From Pseudomonas sp. KU26590 (GTDB lineage: Bacteria; Pseudomonadota; Gammaproteobacteria; Pseudomonadales; Pseudomonadaceae), in contig NZ_CP110644.1 in the NCBI RefSeq assembly GCF_026153515.1, positions 1,641,501-1,705,500 on the forward strand: a stretch of 64,000 bases of DNA, in the 5' to 3' direction. The notes under the pieces were generated by a model. It saw nothing but the letters and a program-made list of their open reading frames with translations, did not search any database and was not told the origin of the DNA. Numbering within the stretch: the first letter of the stretch is position 1; every line of letters starts with the position of its first letter. This document shows positions 27,138 to 37,589 of the stretch, piece after piece. Made by a program: the position numbers and the translations under genes.

Positions 27138-28100
27138 ATGCGCGCCATCCCTCTACTGCCGCTTCTGCTGGGTGGATGGCTGGTCCTTCCAGCTCATGCG
27201 GACGACGCGCAAGACCAGCTGAAACGTCTTGCGCAGGCTGAGCAGCAGCAAAGCTATACCGGGACGTTCGTTTACGAGCGAAACGGCAGTTTCTCTACTC
27301 ATCGAATCTGGCAGCGCGTCGACGACGGCAAGGTTCGTGAGCATCTTCTTCAACTGGACGGCTCTCCTCAGGAAGTACTGCGCGTCAATGGGGTAACCCA
27401 ATGCGTCAGCGGTACCCTGGAGGAGGGCGTGTCCAGCGTTCCCGATTCTCCGGCCAGAGCCTTCGATGCTGCCAAGTTGTCATCTTGGTATGACATCAAG
27501 TCGGCGGGCACCTCGCGTGTCGCCGGGCGCCTGGCCAATGTTGTGACACTCACCCCTCGTGATCAGCACCGTTATGGCATTGAACTGCACCTTGACAGTG
27601 AAACCGGCTTGCCACTGAAGTCTTTGTTGCTCAGTGACAAGGGCCAATTGCTCGAGCGTTTTCAGTTCACTGATCTCAATACCTCGCAGTCACTCACCGA
27701 TCAGATGCTGTCGCCAGGCGCTGAATGCAAGCCGGTGGAAGTGGTCAAGTCCAAAGTTGATGCGCCCAAACAGAAGGTTGCGTGGCGCTCCGATTGGCTG
27801 CCTCCGGGTTTTGACCTGAGCAGCGCCGCCGCCCACAAGGACCCGGATTCGAAGAGTCTGGTGACGAGCCTGATGTATGACGATGGTCTCGCCCGCTTCT
27901 CGGTGTTCGTCGAGCCCGTAAGCGGCGCAGCGATGACGGACATTCGCACTCAGCTGGGCCCAACCGTTGCTGTCTCCCGTCGCGTAACAACGCCCAAGGG
28001 TGATGCTATGGTAACCGTGGTGGGCGAGATCCCGATCGGGACGGCCGAGCGCATCGCGCTGTCCATGCGGGACGACGCTACGGCCACGAGCAAAAACTGA
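27138..28100 (+). CDS. mucB: Periplasmic negative regulator MucB (RseB-like)
   Basis: This 320-residue exported protein begins with signal peptide MRAIPLLPLLLGGWLVLPAHA. It has the lipoprotein-localisation-like N-terminal domain (SYTGTFVYERNGSFSTHRIWQ) and the C-terminal domain (KVAWRSDWLPPGFDL, FSVFVEPV) of RseB. It protects MucA from the protease AlgW. It follows mucA by eight bases with AAGGAGGA before the ATG. No mucC follows. Confidence 0.96.
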   Translation: MRAIPLLPLLLGGWLVLPAHADDAQDQLKRLAQAEQQQSYTGTFVYERNGSFSTHRIWQRVDDGKVREHLLQLDGSPQEVLRVNGVTQCVSGTLEEGVSSVPDSPARAFDAAKLSSWYDIKSAGTSRVAGRLANVVTLTPRDQHRYGIELHLDSETGLPLKSLLLSDKGQLLERFQFTDLNTSQSLTDQMLSPGAECKPVEVVKSKVDAPKQKVAWRSDWLPPGFDLSSAAAHKDPDSKSLVTSLMYDDGLARFSVFVEPVSGAAMTDIRTQLGPTVAVSRRVTTPKGDAMVTVVGEIPIGTAERIALSMRDDATATSKN

Positions 28101-28243
28101 TTCTGCACACCGGTGATGCCCACTATGAAAAAGGTTTCATTTGGTCGTCTCACGTTCACAAGCCTTTAAATATGGGCTTCACTGGTACTGCTGAAATGTT
28201 TAGTGCGCTTTGTAGGTTGCAATCGAATGTATTTTTTTCTATA

Positions 28244-28277
28244 GGTCACAGCTTCGCAGCTGTGGCCTTTGTTGTTT
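28244..28277 (+). terminator. Rho-independent terminator between mucB and mucD
   Basis: A ten-base stem (GGTCACAGCT with AGCTGTGGCC, loop TCGC) is followed by TTTGTTGTTT. It would partly separate mucD from the algU-mucAB transcript. The remainder of the 292-bp gap has no recognisable gene. Confidence 0.75.
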
Positions 28278-28392
28278 CAGGGTCCAGGAAACTGGAGCAG
28301 ATACAGGCGTCGCGGGAAACCGCAACGCACAGATGCTTCGCGAGCCTGCGGGCTCGTACCGCTTAACCATGCTCGTTGTAAACGGGAGCCAT

Positions 28393-29829
28393 ATGTCGAT
28401 ACCACGCTTGAAACCTTACCTGGCCTGGATGGCCGCTGTGCTGATGCTTGGACAGGTCGTCACCGCTCAGGCCGAAGCTTTGCCGGACTTCACCTCACTG
28501 GTGGAGCAGGCTTCCCCTGCAGTCGTCAACATCAGTACGCGGCAGAAGCTGCCGGAACGCTCGGTTGCCCAGGGTCAGATGCCTGATATGGAAGGGCTGC
28601 CCCCCATGCTTCGCGAATTCCTTGAGCGCAGCACGCCGCCAGGCTCCCGTGCACCGGGTGGTGGCAAGGGTGATCGTCAGCGTGAGGCGCAGTCACTCGG
28701 CTCGGGCTTCATCATCTCTGCTGACGGTTTCATCCTGACCAACAATCACGTGATCGATGGCGCCGACGAGATTCTCGTGCGTCTTTCAGATCGCAGCGAG
28801 ATGAAGGCCAAGTTGATCGGCACCGATCCACGTACCGACGTCGCGGTGCTGAAGATTGATGGCAAGGACCTTCCTACCGTCAAGCTGGGTAACTCCGACA
28901 AGCTGAAGGTCGGTGAATGGGTGCTGGCGATCGGCTCGCCGTTCGGCTTCGATCACTCGGTGACCAAAGGCATCGTCAGCGCCAAGGGCCGCAGCCTGCC
29001 GAATGACACGTATGTGCCGTTCATCCAGACCGACGTGGCGATCAACCCGGGTAACTCGGGCGGTCCGCTGTTCAACATGGCGGGCGAAGTAGTTGGGATC
29101 AACTCGCAGATCTTCACCCGTTCCGGTGGCTTTATGGGCCTGTCGTTCGCGATCCCGATCGACGTGGCGATGGACGTTGCCAATCAGCTCAAGGCCAGCG
29201 GCAAGGTCAATCGTGGCTGGCTGGGTGTCGTGATTCAGGAAGTGAACAAAGACTTGGCCGAGTCCTTTGGTCTGGACAAGCCGGCCGGTGCGCTGGTGGC
29301 TCAAGTGCTTGAAGACGGTCCGGCTGCCAAAGGCGGCTTGCAGGTCGGCGACGTGATTCTGAGCGCCAATGGCACGCCAATCGTCATGTCCGCAGACTTG
29401 CCGCACCTGATCGGCAATTTGAAGGATGGCAGCAAGGCCGAGCTCGAAGTGATTCGTGACGGCAAGCGTCAGAAGCTCACCGTGACCGTGGGTGCATTGC
29501 CGGCCGAAGGCGAAGAGATGGGCGCAGCCGATACCGGCGTCGAGCGCAGCAGCAATCGTCTGGGCGTTTCGGTGGTCGACCTGACTGCCGAGCAGATGAA
29601 GTCGCTGGACCTCAAGGGTGGCGTCGTCATCAAGGAAGTTCAGGACGGTCCTGCTTCGCTGATCGGTCTGCAGGCGGGTGATGTCATCACTCACTTGAAT
29701 AACCAGGCGATCAGTTCCTCGAAGCAGTTCACCGAGGTGGCTAAGGACCTGCCTAAGAATCGCTCTGTCTCCATGCGCGTTCTGCGTCAGGGCCGTGCAA
29801 CGTTCATCACGTTCAAGCTGGCGGAATAA
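28393..29829 (+). CDS. mucD: Periplasmic serine protease MucD (DegP/HtrA family)
   Basis: This 478-residue protein has a signal peptide (MSIPRLKPYLAWMAAVLMLG). The trypsin-like domain has the triad His in ILTNNHVIDGADEI, Asp in DPRTDVAVLKID and Ser in AINPGNSGGPLFN. Two PDZ domains follow (from about residues 260 and 390). It degrades misfolded periplasmic proteins and restrains AlgU activation. The ATG at 28393 has GGGAG upstream. A terminator lies on each side of the gene. Confidence 0.96.
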   Translation: MSIPRLKPYLAWMAAVLMLGQVVTAQAEALPDFTSLVEQASPAVVNISTRQKLPERSVAQGQMPDMEGLPPMLREFLERSTPPGSRAPGGGKGDRQREAQSLGSGFIISADGFILTNNHVIDGADEILVRLSDRSEMKAKLIGTDPRTDVAVLKIDGKDLPTVKLGNSDKLKVGEWVLAIGSPFGFDHSVTKGIVSAKGRSLPNDTYVPFIQTDVAINPGNSGGPLFNMAGEVVGINSQIFTRSGGFMGLSFAIPIDVAMDVANQLKASGKVNRGWLGVVIQEVNKDLAESFGLDKPAGALVAQVLEDGPAAKGGLQVGDVILSANGTPIVMSADLPHLIGNLKDGSKAELEVIRDGKRQKLTVTVGALPAEGEEMGAADTGVERSSNRLGVSVVDLTAEQMKSLDLKGGVVIKEVQDGPASLIGLQAGDVITHLNNQAISSSKQFTEVAKDLPKNRSVSMRVLRQGRATFITFKLAE

Positions 29830-29844
29830 CCCGTCGGGAACAGC

Positions 29845-29875
29845 AAAAAGGAGCGGTCTGACCGCTCCTTTTTTT
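29845..29875 (+). terminator. Rho-independent terminator after mucD
   Basis: AAAAAGGAGCGGT pairs with ACCGCTCCTTTTT around a three-base loop and ends in seven Ts, 15 bp after the mucD stop. Confidence 0.93.
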
Positions 29876-30000
29876 GTGCCCGGGCGGGGCATGGCGCGCA
29901 GGCTCTGTGCGCGAACGTGACGCCTGATCGTTCCTTCAGGTACAATTCCCGGCTATTTTTGGCGGGCAGTCTGCCTGCGACCTTTTTCGAGTGTTGATCC

Positions 30001-31797
30001 GTGAGTGATTTGAGTCATATCCGCAATTTCTCCATCATCGCCCACATTGACCATGGCAAGTCGACGCTGGCTGACCGGTTCATCCAGATGTGCGGCGGCC
30101 TGTCCGAGCGCGAAATGGAAGCTCAGGTGCTTGACTCCATGGACCTGGAGCGTGAGCGCGGGATCACGATCAAAGCCCACAGCGTCACCCTGTATTACAA
30201 GGCGAAGGACGGGATTACCTACCAGCTCAACTTCATCGACACCCCGGGCCACGTTGACTTCACCTACGAAGTCAGCCGCTCGCTGGCGGCGTGCGAAGGT
30301 GCGTTGCTGGTGGTCGATGCCGGTCAGGGCGTAGAAGCCCAGTCCGTTGCCAACTGCTACACCGCCATCGAACAGGGCCTGGAAGTCATGCCGGTCCTGA
30401 ACAAGATTGACCTGCCACAGGCCGATCCGGACCGCGTCAAGGAAGAAATCGAAAAGATCATCGGCATCGATGCCACTGACGCGGTGTGCTGTAGCGCCAA
30501 GACCGGTCTGGGCGTTGACGAAGTGCTCGAGCGTCTGGTCCATACCATTCCCGCGCCGACCGGCAACATCGAAGACCCGCTGCAAGCGTTGATCATCGAC
30601 TCCTGGTTCGACAATTACCTGGGCGTTGTTTCCCTGGTGCGTGTGCGTCACGGCCGCGTCAAGAAGGGTGACAAGATCCTCGTCAAATCGACTGGCAAGA
30701 TGCACCTGGTCGACAGCGTGGGCGTGTTCAACCCCAAGCACAGCGCCACCGCTGATCTGAAAGCGGGCGAAGTAGGCTTCATCATCGCCGGCATCAAGGA
30801 CATTCACGGTGCGCCAGTGGGCGACACCCTGACCCTGAGCACCACCCCGGACGTTCCAGTGCTGCCCGGCTTCAAGCGCATCCAGCCACAGGTCTACGCC
30901 GGTCTGTTTCCGGTCAGCTCCGATGACTTCGAAGACTTCCGCGACGCATTGCAGAAGCTGACGCTGAACGACTCATCGTTGCAGTACTCGCCGGAAAGCT
31001 CCGACGCGCTGGGCTTCGGCTTCCGCTGCGGCTTCCTCGGAATGCTGCACATGGAGATCATTCAGGAGCGCCTTGAGCGCGAGTACGACCTGGACCTGAT
31101 CACCACCGCGCCGACCGTAATCTTCGAGCTGCTGCTGAAGACCGGTGAAACCATTCACGTCGACAACCCGTCGAAATTGCCAGACCTGTCCACCATCGAG
31201 GACATGCGCGAGCCGATCGTGCGGGCGAATATCCTTGTGCCTCAAGAGCACCTGGGCAACGTCATTACGTTGTGTATCGAGAAGCGTGGCGTTCAGCACG
31301 ACATGCTGTTCCTCGGGACGCAAGTGCAAGTGACCTACGATTTGCCGATGAACGAAGTGGTGCTCGACTTCTTTGACCGTCTGAAGTCGACCAGCCGTGG
31401 TTATGCTTCGCTGGACTACCATTTCGATCGTTATCAGTCGGCCAATCTGGTTCGCCTGGACGTGATGATCAACGGCGAAAAGGTCGACGCGCTGGCGCTG
31501 ATCGTGCACCGTGACAACGCCGCCTACAAAGGCCGCGCGCTGACTGAAAAGATGAAAGAACTGATTCCTCGTCAGATGTTCGACGTGGCAATCCAGGCCG
31601 CCATTGGTGGCCAGATTATCGCGCGTACAACCGTCAAGGCGCTCAGAAAGAACGTGCTGGCCAAATGTTACGGTGGCGACGTCAGCCGTAAGCGCAAACT
31701 GCTCGAGAAGCAGAAGGCCGGTAAGAAACGCATGAAGCAGGTCGGCAACGTGGAAATTCCACAAGAAGCCTTCCTTGCAGTGCTCAGGTTGGAATAG
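30001..31797 (+). CDS. lepA: Translation elongation factor 4 (LepA)
   Basis: This 598-residue translational GTPase has G1 [14 protein letters not shown]3 DTPGHVDF, G4 [10 protein letters not shown], an EF-G-like fold and the LepA-specific C-terminal domain ([22 protein letters not shown]). It acts on ribosomes during initiation or stalled elongation. It starts with GTG at 30001, directly after a TTGATCC context; no better ATG exists upstream. It is followed by lepB after nine bases. Confidence 0.98.
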   Translation: MSDLSHIRNFSIIAHIDHGKSTLADRFIQMCGGLSEREMEAQVLDSMDLERERGITIKAHSVTLYYKAKDGITYQLNFIDTPGHVDFTYEVSRSLAACEGALLVVDAGQGVEAQSVANCYTAIEQGLEVMPVLNKIDLPQADPDRVKEEIEKIIGIDATDAVCCSAKTGLGVDEVLERLVHTIPAPTGNIEDPLQALIIDSWFDNYLGVVSLVRVRHGRVKKGDKILVKSTGKMHLVDSVGVFNPKHSATADLKAGEVGFIIAGIKDIHGAPVGDTLTLSTTPDVPVLPGFKRIQPQVYAGLFPVSSDDFEDFRDALQKLTLNDSSLQYSPESSDALGFGFRCGFLGMLHMEIIQERLEREYDLDLITTAPTVIFELLLKTGETIHVDNPSKLPDLSTIEDMREPIVRANILVPQEHLGNVITLCIEKRGVQHDMLFLGTQVQVTYDLPMNEVVLDFFDRLKSTSRGYASLDYHFDRYQSANLVRLDVMINGEKVDALALIVHRDNAAYKGRALTEKMKELIPRQMFDVAIQAAIGGQIIARTTVKALRKNVLAKCYGGDVSRKRKLLEKQKAGKKRMKQVGNVEIPQEAFLAVLRLE

Positions 31798-31806
31798 TCA
31801 GGCCCT

Positions 31807-32661
31807 ATGTCACTAAATTTCCCGCTGTTGCTGGTCGTCGCCGTGTTTGTCTGCGGTTTGCTGGCCCTGTTCGATCTGGTCATATTGGCGCCCCGTCGCC
31901 GTAACGCGATAGCGAACTATCAGGGCAGCGTGAGCCAGCCTGATGTCGCGGTCGTCGAGCGGTTGAACAAGGAGCCGTTTCTCGTCGAGTACGGCAAGTC
32001 GTTCTTTCCGGTGTTGTTCATCGTTCTGGTGCTGCGCTCGTTTCTGGTTGAGCCGTTCCAGATCCCGTCGGGCTCGATGAAGCCAACGCTGGACGTGGGC
32101 GATTTCATCCTGGTGAACAAGTTCTCCTACGGCATCCGCCTGCCGGTGATCGACCTCAAGGTCATCCCGGTCGGCGACCCGCAGCGTGGCGACGTGATGG
32201 TGTTCCGCTACCCAAGCGACCCCAACGTCAACTACATCAAGCGCGTGGTCGGCCTGCCAGGGGATGTGATTCGCTACACCAACGACAAGCAGTTGTTCGT
32301 CAACGGTCAGTTGGTGGCCAAGCAGTTGATCGGTTCGGAGCCGGGCACGCTGGGCAGCGCAGAGCTCTACAACGAGAAGCTGGGCGAGGTGGAACACCAG
32401 ATCCGTCAGGAAATGAGCCGCTACCGCGCGCCGCCTGATCATGAATGGACCGTTCCGGCCGCGCACTACTTCATGATGGGCGACAACCGCGACAACTCGA
32501 ACGACAGCCGTTACTGGGATGACCCCAATATTCCCAAGGATGAGCTGGGCATGGTCCCCGACAAGAACATCGTCGGCAAGGCCTTTGCGGTCTGGATGAG
32601 CTGGCCTGAACCCAAGCTCAGCCACTTCCCGAACTTCTCGCGAGTCGGTCTGATCAAGTAA
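31807..32661 (+). CDS. lepB: Signal peptidase I
   Basis: This 284-residue inner-membrane protease has two N-terminal helices (LLLVVAVFVCGLLALFDLVI, FFPVLFIVLVLRSFLVEPF), the catalytic serine in IPSGSMKPTL, the catalytic lysine in NYIKRVVGLPGD and the conserved MGDNRDNSNDSRYW box. It removes signal peptides from exported proteins. It is co-transcribed with lepA and followed by a strong stem-loop before the DUF4845 gene. Confidence 0.97.
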   Translation: MSLNFPLLLVVAVFVCGLLALFDLVILAPRRRNAIANYQGSVSQPDVAVVERLNKEPFLVEYGKSFFPVLFIVLVLRSFLVEPFQIPSGSMKPTLDVGDFILVNKFSYGIRLPVIDLKVIPVGDPQRGDVMVFRYPSDPNVNYIKRVVGLPGDVIRYTNDKQLFVNGQLVAKQLIGSEPGTLGSAELYNEKLGEVEHQIRQEMSRYRAPPDHEWTVPAAHYFMMGDNRDNSNDSRYWDDPNIPKDELGMVPDKNIVGKAFAVWMSWPEPKLSHFPNFSRVGLIK

Positions 32662-32667
32662 TCGATG

Positions 32668-32690
32668 CGGCGCTGCCACTGGCAGCGCCG
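32668..32690. other. Perfect 10-bp stem-loop between lepB and the DUF4845 gene
   Basis: CGGCGCTGCC and GGCAGCGCCG are separated by ACT. No T tract follows, so it is more likely an RNA processing or stability element than a full terminator in the lepAB-rnc-era transcript. Confidence 0.7.
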
Positions 32691-32761
32691 TATGTCATTC
32701 AGGGCCATGTTGCGTGGCCGATCTCGCAGGTGACAGGGAAGGGCTACTCTTGAAAGCAACC

Positions 32762-33139
32762 ATGAAGTCTGCCGGTCCGCAAAAAGGCTTGTCGTTCTTC
32801 GGCTGGCTGGTGTTGCTGGCGATTCTGGCCTTCGCCGGAAGCGCTGCCGCCAAGATCGTGCCGCATTATATGGACTACCTGTCGATGAAGAAAATCATCG
32901 AAAGTGCCGGCACTGACCGCACGGCAGACATCACCAACGCCGGTGACCTTTACGCCTACGTGGCCAAAGGCATGCAGGTTAATAACATTCGGGATTTGGA
33001 TTTGAACAAGGCGTTAACTGTGACGACGGAGAACAACAGGTTCCTCGCCCATTTGAACTACGAAAAACGTGAGCCACTGATCCAGAACATCGATCTGGTG
33101 GTCAAGTTCGACCACGAATTCAGCGTGGGTAAACCGTGA
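32762..33139 (+). CDS. DUF4845 membrane-anchored protein
   Basis: This 125-residue protein has one membrane helix ([20 protein letters not shown]) near the N-terminus and a periplasmic domain ([29 protein letters not shown] end). It is of the DUF4845 family found between lepB and rnc in many gammaproteobacteria; its function is unknown. The ATG at 32762 is chosen over an upstream GTG because it places the helix normally. It overlaps rnc by four bases. Confidence 0.85.
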   Translation: MKSAGPQKGLSFFGWLVLLAILAFAGSAAAKIVPHYMDYLSMKKIIESAGTDRTADITNAGDLYAYVAKGMQVNNIRDLDLNKALTVTTENNRFLAHLNYEKREPLIQNIDLVVKFDHEFSVGKP

Positions 33140-33825
33140 GCGTTTCATTGAGTCGCCTGGAGCGTCAGCTCGGCTATACCTTCAAGGATCAGGAACTGAT
33201 GATCCTGGCCCTGACCCACCGCAGCTTTGCCGGACGCAATAACGAGCGTCTGGAATTTCTCGGTGATGCCATTCTCAACTTCGTCGCCGGCGAAGCGCTG
33301 TTCGAGCGTTTCCCCCAGGCGCGCGAAGGTCAGTTGTCCCGTCTGCGCGCCCGTCTGGTGAAGGGCGAGACCCTCGCGCTGCTGGCCCGCGGTTTCGATC
33401 TGGGCGAGTACCTGCGCCTGGGCTCGGGTGAGCTGAAGAGCGGCGGCTTTCGCCGTGAGTCGATTCTGGCCGACGCGCTGGAAGCCCTGATCGGTGCGAT
33501 CTACCTCGACGCCGGCATGGACATGGCAAGGGATCGTGTGCTCGCCTGGCTGGCCAGCGAGTTCGACACCCTGACGCTGGTCGACACCAACAAAGACCCG
33601 AAAACACGACTGCAGGAATTCCTTCAGTCACGCGCCTGCGATCTGCCGCGCTATGAAGTGGTGGATATCCAGGGCGAGCCGCATTGCCGAATCTTCTTCG
33701 TCGAATGCGAGATCTCTTTATTGAATGAAAAAAGCCGGGGACAGGGCGTGAGCCGTCGCATTGCCGAACAGGTAGCAGCGGCCGCAGCCCTTATCGCCCT
33801 GGGTGTGGAGAATGGCAATGACTGA
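33136..33825 (+). CDS. rnc: Ribonuclease III
   Basis: This 229-residue double-strand-specific RNase has the signature [21 protein letters not shown] (about residues 36-56), the second catalytic segment [17 protein letters not shown] and a C-terminal dsRNA-binding domain ([11 protein letters not shown] to [16 protein letters not shown]). It processes rRNA precursors. It starts with GTG in an ATGA-like overlap with the DUF4845 gene and overlaps era. Confidence 0.97.
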   Translation: MSVSLSRLERQLGYTFKDQELMILALTHRSFAGRNNERLEFLGDAILNFVAGEALFERFPQAREGQLSRLRARLVKGETLALLARGFDLGEYLRLGSGELKSGGFRRESILADALEALIGAIYLDAGMDMARDRVLAWLASEFDTLTLVDTNKDPKTRLQEFLQSRACDLPRYEVVDIQGEPHCRIFFVECEISLLNEKSRGQGVSRRIAEQVAAAAALIALGVENGND

Positions 33826-34720
33826 TTCACCTGCAACACGCTGTGGCTATGTTGCCATCGTTGGCCGGCCAAACGTGGGCAAGTCGACGCTGCTGAACCA
33901 CATCCTCGGCCAGAAACTGGCCATCACGTCGCGCAAGCCGCAGACGACCCGTCACAACATGCTTGGCATCAAGACCGAGGGCGCCGTTCAGGCTGTCTAC
34001 GTCGATACGCCCGGCATGCACAAGAACAGCGACAAAGCGCTTAACCGCTACATGAACAAAACCGCGTCTGCAGCGCTGAAAGACGTCGACGTGGTGATTT
34101 TCGTGGTCGACCGCACCAAATGGACCGAAGAAGACCAGATGGTCCTCGAGCGCGTGCAGTACGTGACCGGCCCGTTGATCGTGGCGCTGAACAAGACCGA
34201 CCGCATCGAAGACAAGAGCGCGCTGATGCCGCATTTGTCCTGGTTGCAGGAGCAGCTGCCGAACGCCCAGATCATGCCGATCTCGGCGCAGCAGGGGCAC
34301 AACCTGGAGGCGCTGGAGAAGGTCATCGCCGATCATCTGCCGGAGAATGAGCATTTCTTCCCGGAAGATCAGATCACTGATCGCAGCAGCCGTTTTCTCG
34401 CGGCAGAGCTGGTGCGCGAGAAGATCATGCGTCAGCTCGGTGCCGAATTGCCGTATCAGATCACCGTCGAGATCGAGCAGTTCAAGCAGCAGGGCAAGAC
34501 CCTGCATATCCACGCGCTGATTCTGGTTGAGCGCGACGGGCAGAAGAAAATCATCATTGGCGACAAGGGCGAGCGCATCAAGCGCATCGGCTCGGATGCG
34601 CGCCGTGACATGGAAGTGCTGTTCGATTCCAAGGTCATGCTCAATCTGTGGGTCAAGGTCAAAGGCGGCTGGTCCGATGACGAGCGCGCATTGCGTTCGC
34701 TGGGTTACGGCGACTTGTAA
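33818..34720 (+). CDS. era: GTPase Era (16S rRNA maturation)
   Basis: This 300-residue GTPase has G1 [13 protein letters not shown]3 DTPGMH, G4 NKTD and a C-terminal KH domain ([24 protein letters not shown]) that binds the 3' end of 16S rRNA. The start [16 protein letters not shown] at 33818 has GGAG seven bases upstream; an ATG at 33812 would add two residues. It overlaps the rnc stop. Confidence 0.97.
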   Translation: MTDSPATRCGYVAIVGRPNVGKSTLLNHILGQKLAITSRKPQTTRHNMLGIKTEGAVQAVYVDTPGMHKNSDKALNRYMNKTASAALKDVDVVIFVVDRTKWTEEDQMVLERVQYVTGPLIVALNKTDRIEDKSALMPHLSWLQEQLPNAQIMPISAQQGHNLEALEKVIADHLPENEHFFPEDQITDRSSRFLAAELVREKIMRQLGAELPYQITVEIEQFKQQGKTLHIHALILVERDGQKKIIIGDKGERIKRIGSDARRDMEVLFDSKVMLNLWVKVKGGWSDDERALRSLGYGDL

Positions 34721-34739
34721 CACCGCGGCACCGTGATTC

Positions 34740-34770
34740 TGTGGGAGATGCCTCGTCGGCCAGATCCCAC
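34740..34770. repeat. Degenerate REP-like hairpin in the era-recO gap
   Basis: TGTGGGAGATGCCTC and GGCCAGATCCCAC form an imperfect stem. It precedes a complete REPIN and resembles a decayed copy of the same type. Confidence 0.5.
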
Positions 34771-34794
34771 GTTGTCGTGCAGCAAATGCAATCC

Positions 34795-34886
34795 TGTGGG
34801 AGTGAGCTTGCTCACGAAGACGGCATCTCAGCCGCTGATGATTTAGCGGATGAAACCAGGTCTTCGCGAGCAGGCTCGCTCCCACA
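34795..34886. repeat. REPIN (type GAGCTTGCTCACGAAG / CTTCGCGAGCAGGCTCGC)
   Basis: Arms TGTGGGAGTGAGCTTGCTCA and its near-complement ending GGCTCGCTCCCACA flank about 45 bp. It lies inside the probable era-recO transcript and just before the recO ribosome site. Confidence 0.88.
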
Positions 34887-34933
34887 GTCGTTTGAGATTA
34901 CCCGTTCGGCCGCGTTCTTTCATCGAGATAGCA

Positions 34934-35623
34934 ATGTCACAGACCCCTCCCGTCGGTCAGCTCGCCTATGTGTTGCACAGCCGTGCGTACCGCGAAAACA
35001 GCGCGCTGGTCGACTTCATCACCCCGCAGGGTCGCCTGCGTGCGGTGTTGCGCAGCGCACGGGGGAAGGCGGGCACGATGGCGCGGCCGTTCGTGCCGCT
35101 GGAAGTCGAGTTTCGCGGGCGGGGCGAGTTGAAGAATGTAGGGCGGATGGAAGGCGCCGGGATCGCCACGTGGCTGGAAGGCGAGGCGCTGTTCAGCGGT
35201 CTTTACCTCAATGAGCTGCTGATTCGCCTGCTGCCCGCCGAAGACCCGCACCCGGGCGTGTTCGAACATTACGCGGCAACGCTCGTTGCGTTGGCCGAAG
35301 GGCGCGCGCTGGAACCGTTGCTGCGCTCGTTCGAATGGCGGCTGCTGGACGATCTTGGTTACGGCTTTGCGCTGGACGCGGACGTCAACGGCGATCCGCT
35401 GGCCAGCGACGGCATGTACCGGCTTCAGGTGGACGCAGGCCTTGAACGGGTTTATCTGTTCCAGCCGGGATTGTTCCAGGGCGCCGAATTGCAGGCGATG
35501 GCTGAAGCGGACTGGAGTTCGCCGGGCGCGTTGTCGGCGGCCAAGCGTCTGATGCGCCAGGCCTTGGCCGTGCATCTGGGCGGGCGGCCGCTGGTCAGCC
35601 GTGAATTGTTTCGCAAACTCTAG
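34934..35623 (+). CDS. recO: DNA repair protein RecO
   Basis: This 229-residue protein has an N-terminal OB fold ([32 protein letters not shown]) and a helical C-terminal domain ([34 protein letters not shown]). It loads RecA onto SSB-coated DNA with RecR. The start [12 protein letters not shown] at 34934 is used because the upstream part of the frame lies in the REPIN. Next is pdxJ, as in most pseudomonads. Confidence 0.96.
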   Translation: MSQTPPVGQLAYVLHSRAYRENSALVDFITPQGRLRAVLRSARGKAGTMARPFVPLEVEFRGRGELKNVGRMEGAGIATWLEGEALFSGLYLNELLIRLLPAEDPHPGVFEHYAATLVALAEGRALEPLLRSFEWRLLDDLGYGFALDADVNGDPLASDGMYRLQVDAGLERVYLFQPGLFQGAELQAMAEADWSSPGALSAAKRLMRQALAVHLGGRPLVSRELFRKL

Positions 35624-35712
35624 CGTCCTTCGGCGCAAACCTAGAAAATCCATCCTCGCTTGCGCAATCAGCCACTACTGGCTGGCACCGCCACAGTAAT
35701 CAGGAGAACTCC

Positions 35713-36459
35713 GTGACCCATACCACCCGCATTCTGCTCGGCGTGAACATCGACCACGTTGCTACCCTGCGTCAGGCCCGAGGGACGCGCTATCCCGATC
35801 CGGTCAAGGCCGCGCTGGACGCTGAAGAAGCAGGCGCCGACGGCATTACCGTGCATTTGCGTGAGGACCGCCGGCACATTCAGGAGCGTGATGTGTTGCT
35901 GCTGAAAGACGTGCTGCAAACCCGCATGAATTTCGAGATGGGCGTCACCGAAGCGATGATGGCGTTCGCCGAGCGCATTCGGCCGGCGCATATCTGCCTG
36001 GTGCCGGAGACTCGACAGGAGCTGACCACCGAGGGCGGGCTGGATGTAGCCGGTCAGGAAGCGCGCATCAAGGCGGCGGTTGAGCGGTTGTCTGCCATCG
36101 GCAGCGAGGTGTCGTTGTTCATTGATGCCGATGAGCGCCAGATTGCAGCGTCGGCCCGGGTCGGCGCGCCGGCCATCGAACTGCATACGGGCCGTTATGC
36201 CGATGCCGAAACCCCGGCGGAAGTGGCCGAAGAGCTCAAGCGCGTTGCCGACGGCGTCGCCTTTGGTGTGGCCCAGGGTCTGATCGTCAACGCCGGCCAT
36301 GGTTTGCACTACCACAACGTTGAAGCCGTGGCCGCGATCAAGGGCATCAACGAACTGAACATCGGCCACGCGCTGGTGGCCCATGCGCTGTTTGTCGGTT
36401 TCAAGTCGGCGGTGTCGGAGATGAAGGCCTTGATACTGGCAGCCGCAGCGAAGGCCTGA
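35713..36459 (+). CDS. pdxJ: Pyridoxine 5'-phosphate synthase
   Basis: This 248-residue TIM-barrel enzyme makes pyridoxine 5'-phosphate from 3-amino-2-oxopropyl phosphate and deoxyxylulose 5-phosphate. Signature segments are [20 protein letters not shown] near the N-terminus, [14 protein letters not shown] and [12 protein letters not shown]. The GTG at 35713 is preceded by CAGGAGA. It ends the lepA-to-pdxJ block and is followed ten bases later by a REPIN. Confidence 0.97.
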   Translation: MTHTTRILLGVNIDHVATLRQARGTRYPDPVKAALDAEEAGADGITVHLREDRRHIQERDVLLLKDVLQTRMNFEMGVTEAMMAFAERIRPAHICLVPETRQELTTEGGLDVAGQEARIKAAVERLSAIGSEVSLFIDADERQIAASARVGAPAIELHTGRYADAETPAEVAEELKRVADGVAFGVAQGLIVNAGHGLHYHNVEAVAAIKGINELNIGHALVAHALFVGFKSAVSEMKALILAAAAKA

Positions 36460-36468
36460 CGCAATACG

Positions 36469-36557
36469 TGTAGGAGCGCGCTTGCCCGCGATTGCACTCT
36501 GTCAGTGAGTGAAAATTAACCTGATTCACCGCAATCGCGGGCAAGCGCGCTCCTACA
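36469..36557. repeat. REPIN (type GCGCGCTTGCCCGCG)
   Basis: Arms TGTAGGAGCGCGCTTGCCCG and CGGGCAAGCGCGCTCCTACA flank about 45 bp between convergent pdxJ and cmoB. It is the same type as the copy inside the carboxylase gene. Confidence 0.92.
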
Positions 36558-36629
36558 GGTGATTTGTCGGCGCTTACATATGGGGTGTCGTCAGCTTTGC
36601 CGAGCGAACGCGGTGTCGACTGTTTCGGG

Positions 36630-37589
36630 TTACGGCTTGCGCCCCACAATTACCGCACGCCTTGGCGCCGGTAATCCTTCCACGGTTTTACTGGGATCAG
36701 CCGGGTCAAGGAAGTCACTCAACGACTGAAAGCGCATCCAGTCGGTGCCGCGTTGTTCTTCAACCGTGGTGGTGCTGACGTCGACGCAGCGCACATCCAC
36801 AAAACCTGCGCGGCGCAGCCACAGTTCCAGCGCCGGGACTGAGGGCAGGAACCAGACGTTGCGCATCTGCGAGTAGCGGTCCTCCGGCACCAGCACCTGG
36901 TTTGCATCGCCTTCCACCACCATGGTTTCCAGCACCAGCTCGCCGCCTTTGACCAGGCAGTCTTTCAGCGCCAGGAGGTGATCGATAGGCGACTTGCGGT
37001 GATAGAGCACGCCCATGGAAAACACCGTGTCGAAACCTTCCAGACGTGCCGGCAAATCTTCCAGGGTGAACGGCAGATGCCACGCCGGCAGGTCCGGCAG
37101 GTAGCGCTGCATGGCCTGGAACTGGCAGAAGAACAGCCAGTTGGGATCGACGCCAATGACGCTGTGGGCGCCGGCGCCCAGCATGCGCCACTGGTAATAG
37201 CCGTTGCCGCAGCCGACATCCAGAACGCGCTTGCCTTTCAGATCAAGGTGCGGCGAGACCCGCGACCATTTCCAGTCCGAGCGCCATTCGGTGTCGACGT
37301 GCACGCCGAACACATCAAAGGGCCCCTTGCGCCACGGCGACAGGCCCATCAGCGCGGCGCGGGTCTGCTCACGGGTGGCGGCGTCGCAGTTGGCGTCGAG
37401 GATGAAATCTTCCTTGAGCTCGATGCGGCTTGGCGTCAGGTCAGGCAAGGCATTCAGCGCGCCCTGCCAGCGTTCGAGGTCGCCGTGGCCCTTTTCCATC
37501 TTCGTGTCGAGTTGCGCCTGCAGGCCTTGGGCCCAGGCATACAGTGGCGTGCCCGCCATACGGCGGACCAGAGGAGCAAGATCAATCAT
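36630..37589 (-). CDS. cmoB: tRNA U34 carboxymethyltransferase CmoB
   Basis: This 319-residue SAM-fold enzyme uses carboxy-SAM to convert 5-hydroxyuridine at tRNA position 34 to 5-oxyacetyluridine. It has an N-terminal helical domain, the Rossmann glycine loop [22 protein letters not shown] and the catalytic-region segments [20 protein letters not shown] and [11 protein letters not shown]. It overlaps the cmoA stop by four bases, so the two steps of carboxy-SAM synthesis and use are coupled. Confidence 0.97.
   Translation of the reverse strand: MIDLAPLVRRMAGTPLYAWAQGLQAQLDTKMEKGHGDLERWQGALNALPDLTPSRIELKEDFILDANCDAATREQTRAALMGLSPWRKGPFDVFGVHVDTEWRSDWKWSRVSPHLDLKGKRVLDVGCGNGYYQWRMLGAGAHSVIGVDPNWLFFCQFQAMQRYLPDLPAWHLPFTLEDLPARLEGFDTVFSMGVLYHRKSPIDHLLALKDCLVKGGELVLETMVVEGDANQVLVPEDRYSQMRNVWFLPSVPALELWLRRAGFVDVRCVDVSTTTVEEQRGTDWMRFQSLSDFLDPADPSKTVEGLPAPRRAVIVGRKP

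Noticed and set aside
28125..28169. Short ATG frame (14 codons) between mucB and mucD as a mucC remnant
   Set aside because: Too short, no ribosome site, and no resemblance to RseC/MucC cysteine motifs.
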